From NCBI RefSeq assembly GCF_000160835.1, contig NZ_GG700733.1, forward strand, positions 332,325 through 396,324: 64,000 nt of DNA, read 5' to 3'. Positions 49,320 to 58,560 of this stretch are shown piece after piece. The first letter of the stretch is position 1. Every line of letters starts with the position of its first letter. A program made the translations under genes and the position numbers. Below the pieces are notes generated by a model that ran no database searches, was not told the DNA's origin, and saw only the letters and a program-made list of their open reading frames with translations. The DNA comes from Limosilactobacillus antri DSM 16041 (lineage in GTDB: Bacteria > Bacillota > Bacilli > Lactobacillales > Lactobacillaceae).

Positions 49320-50864
49320 ATGGCAGTTTTAGATGTCAAAGGGCTGACGATGAGTTATGCCGATAAGAAACTCTATGAAGACGCCAGCTTCCAGTTGGAA
49401 AAACACGAGCACATGGGAATCGTGGGCCAAAACGGGGCCGGCAAGTCGACCCTGATTAAAATCTTGATTGGCAAGGTCCTCCCGGTAGCGGGTTCCGTAA
49501 AGTGGCAAAACGGGGTCAAGATTGGCTACCTGGACCAGTACGTCGACATTCCCCAGGGGATGACGCTGATCCAGTTCCTTCACACGGCCTTTGCCGACCT
49601 GTACCAGCTTAACGACCGGATGAATAAGCTGTACGAGGACTACGCGACCAAGATGGACGAAAATTTGCTGACTCGGGCCGGCCGCATCCAGGAGCGATTG
49701 GACGCCAACCACTTTTACGAGATTGAAACGGAAATTGAACGGGTCATGAACGGGCTGGGGCTGACTGAAATCGGCCGGGACCACATGGTATCAGAGATGA
49801 GTGGCGGTCAGCGGTCTAAAATTATCCTGGCAAAGATGCTCTTGGAAAATCCTGATGTAATTCTGCTGGACGAGCCGACCAACTACCTGGATACGGCCCA
49901 CATTGAATGGCTAATTGACTACCTTAACCAGTATCAGGGAGCCGCGATGATTATCTCACACGACTACGACTTCCTCGAACGGGTGACGAACACGATCTGT
50001 GACGTGGCGTTTGGGCAGATTACCAAGTACCGGGGCAGTTTCCAACAGGCAATGCGGCAAAAGGAAGAACGTAAAGAAGCCCAGGAGCGGGAATACGAAA
50101 AGCAGCAGGTCGTGATTGAAAAGGCGGAACGCTTTATCCGGAAAAATAAGGCTGGTTCCAAGTCCACGATGGCCAAGTCGCGGGAAAAGATGCTGGCCCG
50201 GATGAAGAAGATTGACCCGCCGGCGGATAACTTGAAGGCGGTTTTTCATTTTCCGTATGAAAATACCGGTTCGGCGAATGCCCTGCGGGTCAATGAACTG
50301 TCCGTGGGTTATGGGCGGCCCCTGCTGGCCCCAGTAACCTTTTCCATGACGATGGGGGAGAAACTGCTCTTTACCGGCTTTAACGGGGTTGGGAAATCAA
50401 CACTGATTAAGTCCATTTTGAAAAAGATCCCGGCACTGGCGGGGAAGGCCAGCTTCTCACCATCCGCTAAGATTAACTACTTTGACCAGGACCTGGAGTG
50501 GGCGGATCCGCAGCTGACCCCCTTGCAAACGATTCAGAATATCTTTCCCACGATGCAGCCGCGGACGATTCGGACGAAGTTGGCCCGGGCGGGAATCAAC
50601 GCCGCGAATACGATGAAGCCCCTCCACCTGCTGTCCGGGGGTGAACAGACCAAGGTTAAGCTGGCGATCTTGGAGTTGACCCCCTGCAACTTCCTGATTA
50701 TGGACGAACCGACCAACCACCTGGATGATGAAACCAAGGAGGGGCTCAAAAAGGCCCTGCAAGAGTTCCCCGGCAACCTGATTTTGGTGAGCCACGAGGA
50801 GAGTTTCTACACCGGCTGGCTGGACAAGGTCCTCAACGTTGAAAAACTGAGTTTAAAGAACTAG
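49320..50864 (+). CDS. ABC-F family ATPase
   Basis: A 514-residue soluble protein with two ABC domains and no membrane segment. Domain 1 has GQNGAGKSTLIK and LLDEPTNYLD; domain 2 has GFNGVGKSTLIK and IMDEPTNHLD. The charged linker (RQKEERKEAQEREYEKQQVV) between them is the P-site interaction motif of ABC-F factors. Such proteins act on ribosomes, either as housekeeping translation factors (YkpA/Ybit-like) or antibiotic resistance factors; this one looks housekeeping. AAAGGAG precedes ATG 49320. The next gene starts 10 bases later. Confidence 0.92.
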   Translation: MAVLDVKGLTMSYADKKLYEDASFQLEKHEHMGIVGQNGAGKSTLIKILIGKVLPVAGSVKWQNGVKIGYLDQYVDIPQGMTLIQFLHTAFADLYQLNDRMNKLYEDYATKMDENLLTRAGRIQERLDANHFYEIETEIERVMNGLGLTEIGRDHMVSEMSGGQRSKIILAKMLLENPDVILLDEPTNYLDTAHIEWLIDYLNQYQGAAMIISHDYDFLERVTNTICDVAFGQITKYRGSFQQAMRQKEERKEAQEREYEKQQVVIEKAERFIRKNKAGSKSTMAKSREKMLARMKKIDPPADNLKAVFHFPYENTGSANALRVNELSVGYGRPLLAPVTFSMTMGEKLLFTGFNGVGKSTLIKSILKKIPALAGKASFSPSAKINYFDQDLEWADPQLTPLQTIQNIFPTMQPRTIRTKLARAGINAANTMKPLHLLSGGEQTKVKLAILELTPCNFLIMDEPTNHLDDETKEGLKKALQEFPGNLILVSHEESFYTGWLDKVLNVEKLSLKN

Positions 50865-50874
50865 GAGGCCCAAG

Positions 50875-51651
50875 ATGCCCTATACACCTTCGGAAGTGAT
50901 TGTGCTCTTCTTTACCTATTCCGTCGTTGGCTGGTTATGGGAGACAATCTATTGTTCAATTAAAGACCACCAGTACGCTTACCGGGGGTTCCTGTTTGGC
51001 CCCTACTGTCCAGTCTACGGCTTTGCCATCACCACGATTTTAATTACGACCTACCAGGTTCGCGACAACCTCTTCCTGCTCTTTATCGTCGGGATGATCG
51101 TGGCCAGCATTTTTGAATACGTCGCCAGCCTCTTTTTGGAAAAGGTGTTTCATATGAAACTGTGGGATTACTCGGACCTGTGGGGCAACCTGCAAGGGCG
51201 GATTGCACCCCAAATCTCCTTTTTCTGGGGAATTGGCGTCATCCTGCTGGTCCGTTTTATCCAGCCCATCGTCCAACGGGTAATTAACTGGGAAGAGGGG
51301 TGGACCCACGGTATGCTGGCCCTCCTAATCGTTGTCGTAATGGGAACCGACACCGTAATGACGATGATCAGTGTCAAGCATTTCCACATGACGACCAAGC
51401 AGTGGGACCAGCGGATCAACGCCTTTCAAGAGCAGCTGCGGGAACGGCTCAAGGAAGCGTTGCCCGAAGAGCGGGCATTGCGCCGCCGGCAGCTGGAGCA
51501 CTGGGACCAGTCCTTTGTTGACCAGCTCAAGGAACATCCTGGCAAGTCGCTAGGCTGGAACGAACGCCGGATCATTAAGAGCTTCCCGAAGATGAAGGTG
51601 CTGGATGCCAAACGCTTTAACCAGGTTAAGCAGCACTTATCGAATAAGTAG
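50875..51651 (+). CDS. Putative ABC-transporter-type membrane protein (PF06541-like)
   Basis: A 258-residue protein with about five hydrophobic helices in the first 165 residues and a basic, helical cytoplasmic tail. The opening FFTYSVVGWLWETIYCSIKD and RGFLFGPYCPVYGFA match the CmpB/type IV putative permease family of Firmicutes. Function unknown. Closely follows the ABC-F gene and is probably cotranscribed. Confidence 0.85.
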   Translation: MPYTPSEVIVLFFTYSVVGWLWETIYCSIKDHQYAYRGFLFGPYCPVYGFAITTILITTYQVRDNLFLLFIVGMIVASIFEYVASLFLEKVFHMKLWDYSDLWGNLQGRIAPQISFFWGIGVILLVRFIQPIVQRVINWEEGWTHGMLALLIVVVMGTDTVMTMISVKHFHMTTKQWDQRINAFQEQLRERLKEALPEERALRRRQLEHWDQSFVDQLKEHPGKSLGWNERRIIKSFPKMKVLDAKRFNQVKQHLSNK

Positions 51652-51759
51652 TTTTGATGTTGATTTCCCGAAGATTTTCTAAAGTTTAGGCTCAATTGCT
51701 CGTGCCAGGCTCTGCCGCTTCCTATAATAGATAAAAATTAAGGCAGGGAGGTGGCAAAG

Positions 51760-52350
51760 GTGAGCAACAAGCGTAAGCTCGTAATTATCGTAAGCTTACT
51801 CTGCGGCGTCTTTATATTCCTCGCCGCGGGTAGTTTCTACTGGTTTCACAAGCAGCGGCAGACACGGCAAGAACATTCGCCCGACATTACGGTTCAGCAG
51901 TTCATCAGAGAAGTCGCCCCGGCGGCCCAGCGGGAGCAGGAAAAATACCACATTCCGGCCAGTATCACGATCGCCCAGGCCGGCTTGGAGTCGAACTGGG
52001 GCCGTAGCAAGCTGGCGGCTAAGTATAACAACCTGTTTGGTATTAAGGCCAACGGTAAAAAGAACCGGGTAAAGATGTATACAACTGAAAACGTGAACGG
52101 CAAGACGGTTAAGGTCAAGCGGTATTTTCAGACCTATTCCAGCTGGGCGGCGTCAATCAATGCTCATACCCAGCTAATCGTAAACGGTACGAGCGATGAC
52201 CATGCCCGCTTCCGGGCGGTTCAAACGGCCAAGAACTACCGGCAAGCCGCACTAGCGTTGCAAACCGGTGGCTACGCGACGGACCCGGACTACGCCAGCA
52301 AGCTGGTTTACGCGATTAAAAAATTTAATTTAGACCGGTACGATAAGTGA
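51760..52350 (+). CDS. Membrane-anchored glucosaminidase (GH73)
   Basis: About 196 residues. A basic N-terminus and one helix (LVIIVSLLCGVFIFLAAGSF) precede a complete GH73 domain that cleaves the glycan backbone of peptidoglycan. The catalytic glutamate lies in AQAGLESNWGRSKLA, followed by YNNLFGIKAN and the Tyr/Phe region YFQTYSSWAASI. No cell-wall-binding repeats are present, so it is the minimal form. GTG 51760, 8 bases after GGGAGG, is preferred to GTG 51751. Confidence 0.9.
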   Translation: MSNKRKLVIIVSLLCGVFIFLAAGSFYWFHKQRQTRQEHSPDITVQQFIREVAPAAQREQEKYHIPASITIAQAGLESNWGRSKLAAKYNNLFGIKANGKKNRVKMYTTENVNGKTVKVKRYFQTYSSWAASINAHTQLIVNGTSDDHARFRAVQTAKNYRQAALALQTGGYATDPDYASKLVYAIKKFNLDRYDK

Positions 52351-52403
52351 CTGGCTTAGGACGGCAGTCGCCTTGCGACGCGGAGCCAGTCCTTAAAAAT
52401 ACA

Positions 52404-52454
52404 AGCAGGCCGCCAAAGTCTGAAGATTGCGTCTTCAAACTCTGGCGGCCTGTT
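52404..52454. terminator. Bidirectional terminator
   Basis: CAGGCCGCCA.AGT.TGAAGA pairs with TCTTCA.ACT.TGGCGGCCTG, between the convergent glucosaminidase and brnQ genes. Confidence 0.88.
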
Positions 52455-52464
52455 TCATTGAACG

Positions 52465-53769
52465 TTAATTTAATTCGGTGTTTTCGTTTGCAACCCGTTG
52501 CCGGCGGAAGTAGTGGCAAGCCAGGCCGGCAACCACTTGCCCAAAGTGGCTGGCGCTAACGACTGCCGGGAACGCGACAACCATGTCGCCTAGTGCTGGT
52601 ACGACGGTGAAGAGAACCACGAAGAAGTAGACCACTCCATCCCGGTGGAATAATGGTGAGCTAACTGATAACAGGATTAGGACCATTGACAGCGGGTAGA
52701 GGAACATCAGCATTGGCGTCGACCAGGCGATGATCTGGTCCAAACCGAAGTTGGCAGTTAAGAAGGAGGCCAGGCAGCTGAGGGCAAGCCAGGTGTGGTA
52801 GGAAACCTTTGGGAAGTGCTTGTGGAAGTCTTGGGCAAAGGCAGCTACCAGGCCAACCGCGGTGGTCAGGCAGGTAACGGTAAGCAGGAAGGCGAGGACC
52901 ACTTGACCAAAGGCACCGGCGTAGTAGTTAACCAGCTGGTTGAAGGCTACCCCACCATCTGCTGAAATCTTGAAGCGGCCGAGGGACATTGCGCCGAGGA
53001 GGATCAAGAGCAGGTAGATCAGGCCGATACCAGCTACGGCCATGACACCGGACTTAGCAACCACCTTGGAAACGTCCTTGGCCCGGCGCTGACCCATTGA
53101 CCGGACGGCAGTGACCACCGTTACCCCAAAGGCCAAACCGGCAAGGGCGTCCATCGTGTTGTAACCTTCCAGGAAACCATTGGCAACGGCGCTGTGAACG
53201 TAGGCGCTGGTAACCGGTGCGCTGGCCGGGTTACCGAGGGGGTTGGCGAAGGCGACGACAAATACCAAGAAGAGGAGTGCTAAGAAAACGGGATTCAAGA
53301 CCTTCCCGACGTTTGCCAGGATGTTGTTTTCCTTGTACGAGAAAGCGAAGGCGGCCAGGAAGAAGAGGGCGGAAAAGACTAGTAGTGCCCAGCCTTGGTT
53401 AGCCTTGGATAAGAACGGTGCAACCCCGACCGTGAAGGAAACGGTCGCCGTCCGCGGGGTCCCAAACATGGGACCGATGGTGGCGTGAATCAAAACCATG
53501 AAGACGAGTGCAAACCCGGCCCCCAGCGGCCGCCCAATGTCGTAGACCCCTTCAGCGCGGGTAACCGCTACGGCCAGGACCGAAAGCAGGGGGAGTAAGA
53601 CCCCGGTAACTAAGAAGCCCAGGGCAGCTGGTCCCCAGTTAGCCCCGGCTAATTGGCCAAGGTGCAGGGGGAAAATCAAGTTGCCGGCACCGAAGAAGAG
53701 GCCGAACAGCAGTGACGCAACGACTAGGTACTGTTTGAATGATAAACGAGGTGATGTTAAATCACGCAT
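52465..53769 (-). CDS. brnQ: Branched-chain amino acid transport carrier, second BrnQ
   Basis: A 434-residue BrnQ carrier with the signature FGAGNLIFPLHLGQLAGANW near residue 22 and TIGPMFGTPRTATVSFTV near 97. Similar in length and layout to the first BrnQ but clearly diverged. AGGAGGG precedes ATG 53769. It stands alone under an isoleucine-type T-box, so uncharged tRNA-Ile should raise its expression. Confidence 0.94.
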   Translation of the reverse strand: MRDLTSPRLSFKQYLVVASLLFGLFFGAGNLIFPLHLGQLAGANWGPAALGFLVTGVLLPLLSVLAVAVTRAEGVYDIGRPLGAGFALVFMVLIHATIGPMFGTPRTATVSFTVGVAPFLSKANQGWALLVFSALFFLAAFAFSYKENNILANVGKVLNPVFLALLFLVFVVAFANPLGNPASAPVTSAYVHSAVANGFLEGYNTMDALAGLAFGVTVVTAVRSMGQRRAKDVSKVVAKSGVMAVAGIGLIYLLLILLGAMSLGRFKISADGGVAFNQLVNYYAGAFGQVVLAFLLTVTCLTTAVGLVAAFAQDFHKHFPKVSYHTWLALSCLASFLTANFGLDQIIAWSTPMLMFLYPLSMVLILLSVSSPLFHRDGVVYFFVVLFTVVPALGDMVVAFPAVVSASHFGQVVAGLACHYFRRQRVANENTELN

Positions 53770-53814
53770 GGTAAATCCCTCCTAGGATAAAAATAATGGC
53801 AATTATTCTGACCT

Positions 53815-54094
53815 AATAAAAAAGTCCCTTAACCAACTTGCATTGGTTAAGGGACGCCGTGGCGTGGTACCACCCTTTCTTCGGGCCGAAACTGGCCCCT
53901 TCACGTACGGCTAATCAGCGATACGCTAACACGATAATGGGTGTACCCACCTAATCTTACTGGATTTTAAGACTAGGACTCGAAAGTGATTTTCAGCTGG
54001 CTGGCGACCGATCCCCTCACACCTTACGGGACTCGCTGACGGTGCCAAGCAACCTACTCTTCTTTCTCATTGCGATCAGATAATTAAAATGTTG
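53815..54094 (-). promoter_or_regulatory. T-box leader (isoleucine) before brnQ
   Basis: On minus: AGTA and GAA specifier-loop landmarks flanked by GAAAG/CTTTC, the T-box AAGGGTGGTACCACGCC (53860-53876) and a terminator GTCCCTTAACCA/TGGTTAAGGGAC plus TTTTTT (53818-53855). By the GAA-N-XXX-A pattern the specifier is ATC (Ile) at 53988-53990, in keeping with a branched-chain carrier. Confidence 0.95.
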
Positions 54095-54100
54095 TTTACT

Positions 54101-54128
54101 ATTTTAACTAAAATCTAATGGTTGTCAA
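54101..54128 (-). promoter_or_regulatory. Promoter of the brnQ T-box unit
   Basis: On minus, TTGACA (54123-54128), 16-base spacer, TAAAAT (54101-54106). Confidence 0.75.
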
Positions 54129-54141
54129 CAGTAATTTTAAA

Positions 54142-55389
54142 TTAATTTATTTTTTTACTGCTAGCGGCGTAGGCGGGGTCGCCATTTAACGCCCGGCCGA
54201 TTGCCCGCTCGACGCCTGTATTTGAGCTTACGTTGGCGATGGCCAGCGGCTTATCGTAACGCTTGGCATGGTGGTTGGCCAGCTGGCTGATGCGGTGGTG
54301 GATGGCGTCAATGCAGACCACGACGATATCTGTGTTCCGAATCTCCCGTTTCAGGGTTGAGGAAGAGACCTTTTCTTCCGCTGAGGCATCGAGCCCGTGG
54401 AAGACCCCGTGGTGCTTGGTGATAACGGGCTTGAGGCCCTGGACCTTATCCCGGACGCCGGTGATGACCAGCACGGTCCGTTGCTTCAGGTCGTAGTCCA
54501 GTTTCTGCTCGTAGTCGTGCTGGGGATGGGCCACCTTTTTAACCGGTTTTGGTTTTGCTGGCTGCTTAGTGGTGTCGTAGTCGTTCTTTTCGTGGATCCA
54601 GCGGATACTGCCGTCAGCGGCGTCCTTAAGGCCGTTACCACGGTCGTAGTAGGCATAGTCAATTACCATTCCGGCCTTGAGGTTGCGGCCGGGGTACTTG
54701 AAGGGATCGACGACAATTGTGTTTTCCGGTGCCTGGTCCAGCAGCGAGTTCTTTTTGAGGGTACTGCTGATCTGGAGGACGTCAGAGCCGGGAACGGCTT
54801 TGAGTTCCGCGTACTCAATTACCGTGATTTTTGCCGGCTGGTAGTCGGGCAGGTGGTCACCGCTGACCCGGCTAATGGCTGGCAACCCCCGGACCCGCTG
54901 CTGGGGGTCGACCTCCACTACGTCCCCGTCAGCGACAGCGAAGGGCAGGCGGTGGAGGAGGGCTTCAGGGTAATAGTGATGGGCAATCTCCGCACCGCTC
55001 AGCTTCCGGTGGACAACATAGCGGTTGTCGGCGGCCAGCCGTTCTTCGGGAGTAACCTCCTGGGGAGCGGCGTCTGCTGGTGGCTGGGGTGCTGTTTTCC
55101 GGCGCGGCTGCCCTGCTGCCCGGTTGTCGGCGGCGGGACCGGTAAGGAGCGATTTTAATTGGCGCTTGCTGTTTTCCGGCAGCGGCTGACTAGGACGGTG
55201 GACCTGGTGCTGGTGGAAGCGGGGCCTGGTTTCATGGGGCTGGTCAGGGACTGCTGGGGCATCGGCATAGTGGTTGAGCACGTTCACAATGGTGGTCAGA
55301 CTGCGTAAGGTCTGGGCGAGGCTAGCCGGCTCTGCACTGGTATTTTTCAGCAGGTCAATGAGTTCCTGCCGGTAATCATAGATTTTCAT
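54142..55389 (-). CDS. DUF2325-domain protein
   Basis: A 415-residue soluble protein. The N-terminus is helical (about 1-45), followed by a long Pro/Gln/His-rich, probably disordered linker (to about 110) and a middle domain of strands. The C-terminal 100 residues (TVLVITGVRDKVQGLKPVIT ... NTDIVVVCIDAIHHRISQLA) match DUF2325, a Rossmann-like domain of unknown function. No catalytic motif can be named. AGGACC precedes the ATG. Monocistronic. Confidence 0.82.
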   Translation of the reverse strand: MKIYDYRQELIDLLKNTSAEPASLAQTLRSLTTIVNVLNHYADAPAVPDQPHETRPRFHQHQVHRPSQPLPENSKRQLKSLLTGPAADNRAAGQPRRKTAPQPPADAAPQEVTPEERLAADNRYVVHRKLSGAEIAHHYYPEALLHRLPFAVADGDVVEVDPQQRVRGLPAISRVSGDHLPDYQPAKITVIEYAELKAVPGSDVLQISSTLKKNSLLDQAPENTIVVDPFKYPGRNLKAGMVIDYAYYDRGNGLKDAADGSIRWIHEKNDYDTTKQPAKPKPVKKVAHPQHDYEQKLDYDLKQRTVLVITGVRDKVQGLKPVITKHHGVFHGLDASAEEKVSSSTLKREIRNTDIVVVCIDAIHHRISQLANHHAKRYDKPLAIANVSSNTGVERAIGRALNGDPAYAASSKKIN

Positions 55390-55534
55390 TTTGACATGGT
55401 CCTTTCTAAAAAGCTGACTACCTCAATCATACCAATTTGCACCGGCCCTGTCAGTTAATCCGCTGGGCCCACAGCGGCGCCAGGTAAAAAATTGTATAAT
55501 GAGCTTAAATAAATTTAATAAGGTGGTCACGAAA

Positions 55535-56614
55535 ATGGTCAAACGGTTGATTAAACTTTTTTCACATAATGATTTGGATGGCTTTGGCGCCCCGATGCTC
55601 CTTCAGGCGGTTCAGCCGACGATGTTTGGGGATGTCGAGTTTGACATGACAAACTGTGGTGCGGGGCGGATCGATGATGAGTTTGCCCGCTGGCTGCGGA
55701 GTCCGGAAGCCGGGCGGTTCACGGATGTCTACATCATGGACATGACCCCGGACAGCGACTACACCTTCCAACAGCTGAACGCCAACTTTGCCAACCACTG
55801 GCTGGTGTTTGACCACCACGAGAGCGAGGCCGGATTACGGCAAAAGTACGCCACAAATAGTGTGCTGCCGGCGAACCCGCAGGTCAACCCCAGTGCGGCC
55901 AGCCTCGTTTGGGACTGGCTGACCCGGCAGCCCCACTTTACCGACCTGCCAGAAGAGCGGCGGCGGGAACTCGCCTACCTGGTGGAGCTGATTCGGGCCT
56001 ATGATACCTGGGACTGGCAAAACGACCCGGAGATGGCGGAAACGGAACGGGTCGCCGCTGATGAACTCGACCAACTCTTCTGGTTCTATCCCCTGCAGGA
56101 TTCGGCGGCCTTTGTGGGGGACGTCTTTGCGGCGGGCTGGGATAAGTATCACGCGGCCAACCAGCTGCTGATCCGGACCCTAAACGAGCGGCGGACCAAG
56201 TACCTCAAAAGCCACCTCAAGGACGTCCTTAAAGCGGAATTGGCGGGGCACCAGTTTGGGGTTGTCTACGCGAGTGACTACAAGTCTGAAATTGCCCACG
56301 CCCTGTTGGAACAGCATCCAGACGTAGATGCGGCGCTGGTCGTCAGCCCGGTTAGCGTGTCCCTCCGGAGCAACGGTAAGCTGGACGTGGCCAAGTTTGC
56401 CGAAAAATATTTTGGCGGCGGTGGCCACGCCGACGCTGCGGGTGGCCGTTTAAACGTTAACCTGATTAAGGTCGGGGAGCAGGCGGTCATCGATGACCTG
56501 GCCCAGACGATTAAAAACCAGGCGGCGGAAAAGCAGCAGGAGGAGAGTACCCTGGCGGATAACCTTGATCCAGAAGTCGCCGCTAAGATGGCCGCCTTGT
56601 TTAAGAAGGATTAA
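55535..56614 (+). CDS. DHH-family phosphoesterase (NrnB-like)
   Basis: A 359-residue enzyme. The DHH motifs are SHNDLDGFGAPML (Asp13 and Asp15), VFDHHESEAG (DHH) and, at the C-terminus, the DHHA1 signature FGGGGHADAAGGRL. The family hydrolyses short RNAs, pAp or cyclic dinucleotide products; NrnB-type oligoribonuclease activity is the closest guess. AAGGTGG serves ATG 55535 rather than the frame start at 55499. Confidence 0.9.
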   Translation: MVKRLIKLFSHNDLDGFGAPMLLQAVQPTMFGDVEFDMTNCGAGRIDDEFARWLRSPEAGRFTDVYIMDMTPDSDYTFQQLNANFANHWLVFDHHESEAGLRQKYATNSVLPANPQVNPSAASLVWDWLTRQPHFTDLPEERRRELAYLVELIRAYDTWDWQNDPEMAETERVAADELDQLFWFYPLQDSAAFVGDVFAAGWDKYHAANQLLIRTLNERRTKYLKSHLKDVLKAELAGHQFGVVYASDYKSEIAHALLEQHPDVDAALVVSPVSVSLRSNGKLDVAKFAEKYFGGGGHADAAGGRLNVNLIKVGEQAVIDDLAQTIKNQAAEKQQEESTLADNLDPEVAAKMAALFKKD

Positions 56615-56656
56615 TCAAACGGACCGGGACTTGTGAAGTTGGCTCCACGGTATAGA

Positions 56657-56708
56657 AACGCCCTCCAGTATTCGGTAAAGCCGAACGATGGAGGGCGTTG
56701 GTGTTTTC
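56657..56708. terminator. Bidirectional terminator
   Basis: AACGCCCTCCA/TGGAGGGCGTT with inner TTCGG-taaag-CCGAA, then GGTGTTTTC on plus; between convergent DHH and DUF421 genes. Confidence 0.85.
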
Positions 56709-56727
56709 TAAAGACTAGCTCTCGGGC

Positions 56728-57363
56728 TTAGTCCCGCGGGTAGGAAACCAGGTGCAGCTGACCATGGACGTATTCACCCAGGTAGATATCCTTAATCTCC
56801 TGGTAGCCGGCCTGGCGAACCTGCGCTAGCAGCCAGCTTTGGTCGTGGTGAATCAACTCAAGCACGTCCTGGTTGATCTGCCCGTCGTTAATGATTGGGA
56901 AGCGTACGTCCTGCTCATCATTTTCAATTACCACCAGCTGGCCGTTTTGTTCCAGAATGCCGCTTTTGACCTTGCTAAGCTCATACACGCCCTGGGTGCG
57001 TAAGCGAAACATTAGCTCACTGGCGGTCATGCCAGCACGCATACACGCTTCGACCCGGACCTGCCCGTTTTTGATCAGAATCTGGGGCTGGCCGTCGAGC
57101 ACCTTTTGGAGGACCCGGTTGTGCTCCTTGAGAAACTTAACGACGAAGACAATCAGGGTCCAAATCAGGAGGACCATTACGAATTGGAGAACCGTAATCT
57201 CGCGGTTATAGATGATTCCCCCGATAATGCCCCCGAGGACGTAGTTTTGAACCTGGTCAACGGCGGAACTGGGGGCTAGATTGCCCTTGCCGAGAATATT
57301 AATTTGAAAAATTAAGCAGACCATTCCCAGGATAAACTTAATTGTGATTAGCCCGTAGTCCAT
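56728..57363 (-). CDS. DUF421 membrane protein (YetF-like)
   Basis: A 211-residue protein with three N-terminal helices and a soluble tail (DGQPQILIKNGQVRVEACMR, GVYELSKVKSGILEQNGQLV) that is diagnostic of DUF421. Function unknown; relatives affect spore or envelope properties. AGGAGGAATACC precedes ATG 57363, 12 bases after the end of the DUF3290 gene. The two families are commonly neighbours. Confidence 0.88.
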   Translation of the reverse strand: MDYGLITIKFILGMVCLIFQINILGKGNLAPSSAVDQVQNYVLGGIIGGIIYNREITVLQFVMVLLIWTLIVFVVKFLKEHNRVLQKVLDGQPQILIKNGQVRVEACMRAGMTASELMFRLRTQGVYELSKVKSGILEQNGQLVVIENDEQDVRFPIINDGQINQDVLELIHHDQSWLLAQVRQAGYQEIKDIYLGEYVHGQLHLVSYPRD

Positions 57364-57375
57364 GGTATTCCTCCT

Positions 57376-57819
57376 TTATTTACGAACGTTGACAGTGTGG
57401 TTGACAACGTGGGCCCGGGTCAGCGTGTAGTTGTCGCCGTTCGGGCTCATGTTGACCCGGTAGTCGCGGCCCTAAAAGCGAACCAGGATGCCGTCGGTCA
57501 AGGTCGTGGAATTGACCACCACCTGGGAGGCCCGCAAGCCGTGGTCCCTAGCAACCGCCTGAATGAACGGCCGCATCTGTAATGACTGGGTGTGCTGGTA
57601 GTAATCGTGCTCCAAGTTGGTAATTTGCAAGCCCGTAAAAATTAGGAGGAGCAGGAAAAAGATGATTCCCAGGTCCCGGTTCCGTGAACGCAGCCGGTGG
57701 TGAAGGTACCGAATGGCGTTAAAAATAATCAGCAACAGCAGGATGATAATGACGACGTAGTTAATAATGCTTTCGAGCTGTTGTTGCTGCTTGAAGTAGC
57801 TTTCTGCGTAAAAGGTCAT
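57376..57819 (-). pseudogene. DUF3290 membrane protein interrupted by an amber codon
   Basis: The open frame ends after 115 residues at TAG (57472-57474), but the same frame then continues for 31 sense codons (GRDYRVNMSPNGDNYTLTRA HVVNHTVNVRK) to TAA at 57376, just before the ribosome binding site of the DUF421 gene. The joined 147-codon product has two N-terminal helices (INYVVIIILLLLIIFNAIRY and a second LGIIFFLLLLIFTG) and a soluble end, as in DUF3290. CAG to TAG is the simplest explanation. The truncated protein might still be made. GGAGG precedes ATG 57819. Confidence 0.82.
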
Positions 57820-57837
57820 GTGCTAATTCGCCTCCAA

Positions 57838-57873
57838 ACAAAAAGCCCGCGAGATAGCAACCTGCACGGGCTT
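57838..57873 (-). terminator. Terminator of the HAD/P-type ATPase operon
   Basis: On minus, AAGCCCG/CGGGCTT with a long loop, then TTTG. Confidence 0.8.
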
Positions 57874-57915
57874 GATTTTCGACTAGTCTAACAACATATC
57901 GTTGAAGGAGCAATC

Positions 57916-58560
57916 TTATATTTTCAAGAGGTCTAGCGGGCTGGCTAACGGGTAGTCGGCATCTTTGATGGCAGCCGGATTGGCCGAACCATAAAGGGCC
58001 CCGGCAAACTTTACCCCCGCCGCCCGGGCCGCCTTGAGGTCATTGATGGTGTCGCCAACGTAGACGCTCTCTTCCGGGGTCGCCCCCAACCGTTCTACCG
58101 CCGCCAAAATCGGTTCGGGATCCGGCTTATGCTTGGCCGTATCCGACTCAGTGATCGCCGCTTCAAATAGTTTAGCGAAGGGGTAGCGCTGGGCAAAATG
58201 CTCCTCATATTCCGACCGGAGCTTGGACGTTGCCACCCCCAACCGGTTGCCGGGGACGGCGGCTAGTGCCTGGAGCGCTTCGGGAATTTGGGGGATGACC
58301 TTGATTCGGTCCTCACGCTGGTAGGCCAAGTTAAACCATTCCTTTTGAATCGCCGCGCGGTCCTCCGGCTTGACCCCGAAGAGCTTCAGTGCATCTTCCC
58401 CGGTAATTCCAAAGAGGCGCTGCATGGTCGCCTGTTCATCCTGGGGCGCGATTGAGTAGCCGTGCTTACGCAGGGTTTCGACCATCGCTGGCATGTACAT
58501 ATCAAAGGTGTCGATCAGGGTGCCGTCAATATCAAAAATAAAGGTGTTAATCTTGGTCAT
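57916..58560 (-). CDS. HAD-family hydrolase, phosphoglycolate-phosphatase-like
   Basis: A 214-residue cytoplasmic phosphatase. Motif I FDIDGTLIDT (residues 9-18) carries both Asp, motif II is GVATSKLRSE, motif III the Lys in KHKPDPEPIL, and motif IV VYVGDTINDLKAARAAG. A helical cap between residues 20 and 85 marks subclass I. Substrate unknown. GAAAGGAAG precedes the ATG, which overlaps the P-type ATPase stop by 14 bases. Confidence 0.9.
   Translation of the reverse strand: MTKINTFIFDIDGTLIDTFDMYMPAMVETLRKHGYSIAPQDEQATMQRLFGITGEDALKLFGVKPEDRAAIQKEWFNLAYQREDRIKVIPQIPEALQALAAVPGNRLGVATSKLRSEYEEHFAQRYPFAKLFEAAITESDTAKHKPDPEPILAAVERLGATPEESVYVGDTINDLKAARAAGVKFAGALYGSANPAAIKDADYPLASPLDLLKI

Noticed and set aside
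54397..55158. A 253-codon open frame opposite the DUF2325 gene
   Set aside because: Shadow frame with repetitive Val/Gly composition and no support.
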